This document shows, one piece after another, positions 6,655 to 7,980 of a DNA stretch of 7,980 nucleotides (position 1 is the first letter of the stretch; every line of letters starts with the position of its first letter). A program made the translations under genes and the position numbers. Below the pieces are notes generated by a model, which worked only from the letters and a program-made list of their open reading frames with translations, did no database searches and was not told the origin of the DNA. Origin of the DNA: an uncultured Rhizobiaceae group bacterium (GTDB taxonomy: Bacteria; Pseudomonadota; Alphaproteobacteria; Rhizobiales; Rhizobiaceae); contig CALAIO010000120.1 in NCBI GenBank assembly GCA_937923355.1, positions 1 through 7,980 of the forward strand, read 5' to 3'.

Positions 6655-7980
6655 TTACCCGTTTAGTTTAATTGCTACATTTTTGGTTTGAACGTAATTC
6701 CAAAGTGCTTCACGGCCTTTTTCGCGGCCATATCCAGACTTGCCATATCCACCGAACGGTGTCTCTACACCTCCTGCATACCATTCATTGATGAAGACTT
6801 GTCCTGCTCGAATTTTTTGAGCCGCACGAGTTGCCCTATCTATATCTTTTGTGAACACGCCTCCAACAAGTCCATAGGGTGTGCCATTTGCGATATTGAT
6901 TGCTTCTTCATCACTATCAAACTTTAGAACCGATAAAACCGGGCCAAAGACTTCTTCATTCGCAATGGTCATATCTGGTGTAACATTGCTTAAAACTGTT
7001 GGCTCAAGGAATGCACCTGGTGAGTTTAATTTATGTCCGCCAGCTTCAACCATTGCGCCTTCAGTAACAGCATCATTGATCATCTTAACTGCGCGGTCGC
7101 GCTGTCCTTCAGAAACCATTGCCCCCATATTCGCGCCAAATTCCGGGAGATCTATGCCTGCACCAACTTGTAAACCTTTTGCAATATTGGTTACGCGTTC
7201 AATAAGTTCGTCATGGATAGAACTATTTACAATTACTCTCGACATGGCAGAGCAAACTTGTCCAGCATTGAAATAAATGCCCCACCGAACATCATTTTCA
7301 AAGGCGTCAAGATCAGCATCATCATGGACAATAGCCGCTGACTTACCACCCAGTTCCAAGACGCAAGGCACGACATTTTTTGCTGCGGCAGAAGCAATTG
7401 CGATGCCCGTTGGAACAGAACCCGTAAAGACAATTTGGTTTACATCACGATGAGATGAAAGCGCTGCGCCTGCTTCATGGCCAAGGCCGCACAAAATATT
7501 AACTGCACCTTTGGGAAGACCAACCGATTCTGCTGCATAGGCAAACCAAGCATTTGTAATAGGCGTCATTTCAGGCGTCTTGATAACGACGGTATTACCA
7601 GTTGCAAGCGCTGCAGAAAGCGAACGCGCAGTCATTTCGACAGGATAATTCCAAGGAATAATTTGTGCGGAAACACCAAACGGTTCGTAAGTTGTAAAAT
7701 CAAAATATCCTGAACCAAGTGGAATAGAGCGCCCTTCAACGGTTTCAGCCTGATTGCCGTAATACTCAAAATAACGTGCTGCACCTTCGATTTCTATGCG
7801 TGATTCCCATAGGGGTTTGCCCTGTTCAAGTGTTAGGATAGGTGCAATCTCGTCAATATGTTGCAGAAGAAATTTTCCCATTGCAATGACCATGCGACCA
7901 CGCTCTACAGGTCGAAGATCAGACAATACGCCTGATTGGTGGACACGCTTAGCCGCTTGCACCGCTTTATTAACATCACT
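6655..7980 (-). CDS. NAD(P)-dependent aldehyde dehydrogenase, N-terminus beyond right edge
   Basis: The reading frame stays open to the right edge: six codons (SDVNKA) precede the GTG at 7962-7960, which is an internal Val and not a start. The visible part is 441 residues, against about 475-490 for the family, so roughly 35-50 N-terminal residues are missing. Counting from the edge, features are N111 in PWNYP, the VIKTPE cofactor segment (131-136), FTGSVPTG (185-192), general base E209 in LELGGKS, nucleophile C243 in AGQVCS, EEVFGPV (342-348) and the C-terminal PFGGYGKSGYGREKG (408-422). The catalytic set is complete. It oxidises an aldehyde to the acid with NAD(P)+, probably in the cytoplasm. 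Its place beside paa genes makes phenylacetaldehyde or a related aromatic aldehyde a possible substrate, but family members with these motifs act on many aldehydes. It converges on the short-chain dehydrogenase, with stops 12 bases apart and no evident terminator hairpin between. Confidence 0.9.
   Translation of the reverse strand, partial: SDVNKAVQAAKRVHQSGVLSDLRPVERGRMVIAMGKFLLQHIDEIAPILTLEQGKPLWESRIEIEGAARYFEYYGNQAETVEGRSIPLGSGYFDFTTYEPFGVSAQIIPWNYPVEMTARSLSAALATGNTVVIKTPEMTPITNAWFAYAAESVGLPKGAVNILCGLGHEAGAALSSHRDVNQIVFTGSVPTGIAIASAAAKNVVPCVLELGGKSAAIVHDDADLDAFENDVRWGIYFNAGQVCSAMSRVIVNSSIHDELIERVTNIAKGLQVGAGIDLPEFGANMGAMVSEGQRDRAVKMINDAVTEGAMVEAGGHKLNSPGAFLEPTVLSNVTPDMTIANEEVFGPVLSVLKFDSDEEAINIANGTPYGLVGGVFTKDIDRATRAAQKIRAGQVFINEWYAGGVETPFGGYGKSGYGREKGREALWNYVQTKNVAIKLNG

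Noticed and set aside
6714..6729. GGCC-N8-GGCC followed by AT-rich sequence, a possible terminator hairpin
   Set aside because: It lies inside the aldehyde dehydrogenase coding region over the conserved GREKGREA codons, has only four-base self-complementary arms, and no T run follows on the needed strand.
6881..7276. Antisense open frame (131 codons) within the aldehyde dehydrogenase gene
   Set aside because: It is opposite conserved catalytic motifs of the aldehyde dehydrogenase and has no recognisable protein features or convincing ribosome site.
7960..7962. GTG as the start codon of the aldehyde dehydrogenase
   Set aside because: The frame continues upstream to the edge as SDVNKA, typical of the family N-terminal region, and the family needs about 40 more residues, so the gene is truncated by the window.

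Overview
The window is a phenylacetate (Paa) catabolic gene cluster from a bacterium, most likely a marine-type alphaproteobacterium. That placement rests on a moderately low GC content judged by eye (mid-40s percent), compact gene packing, and the style of the PaaZ, PaaX-like and aldehyde dehydrogenase proteins. It is an inference; there is no rRNA or other phylogenetic marker here. I see no mobile elements, tRNAs, rRNAs or CRISPR arrays, and no stretch over 100 bases without a gene.

Layout. On the left, a minus-strand pair reads toward the left edge: paaG (99-890), overlapping by 4 bases the 5' end of paaI (1-102, cut by the edge). A 95-base divergent intergenic region (891-985) holds start signals for both directions and a small inverted repeat that could be an operator. 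To the right, on the plus strand, lie a fused enoyl-CoA hydratase/3-hydroxyacyl-CoA dehydrogenase (986-2995), paaZ (3034-5067), a PaaX-family regulator with a TTG start (5131-5880) and a short-chain dehydrogenase (5899-6642). The last gene is a minus-strand aldehyde dehydrogenase (6655-7980) that converges on the short-chain dehydrogenase with only 12 bases between them; its N-terminus lies beyond the right edge.

How the genes fit together. In the known aerobic hybrid pathway phenylacetyl-CoA is epoxidised by PaaABCE. PaaG isomerises the epoxide to oxepin-CoA, and PaaZ opens the ring and oxidises the resulting aldehyde. PaaJ releases acetyl-CoA, and PaaF plus PaaH convert 2,3-dehydroadipyl-CoA to 3-oxoadipyl-CoA. 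PaaI is a proofreading thioesterase that frees CoA from dead-end intermediates. Here PaaG, PaaZ and PaaI are recognisable. A single fused hydratase-dehydrogenase sits where separate paaF and paaH genes would be expected and probably does both jobs. The genes for PaaABCE(D), PaaJ and the PaaK ligase are not in the window. The PaaX-like protein is the obvious candidate local repressor. The short-chain dehydrogenase and aldehyde dehydrogenase are sound enzymes of unknown substrate; they may feed the pathway (alcohol to aldehyde to acid) or be unrelated neighbours.

I did not find a wholly new system. The points worth a second look are the fused PaaF/PaaH-like enzyme, the nearly leaderless TTG-start regulator behind a good promoter, the candidate operator in the divergent region, and the unassigned dehydrogenase linked to the regulator.
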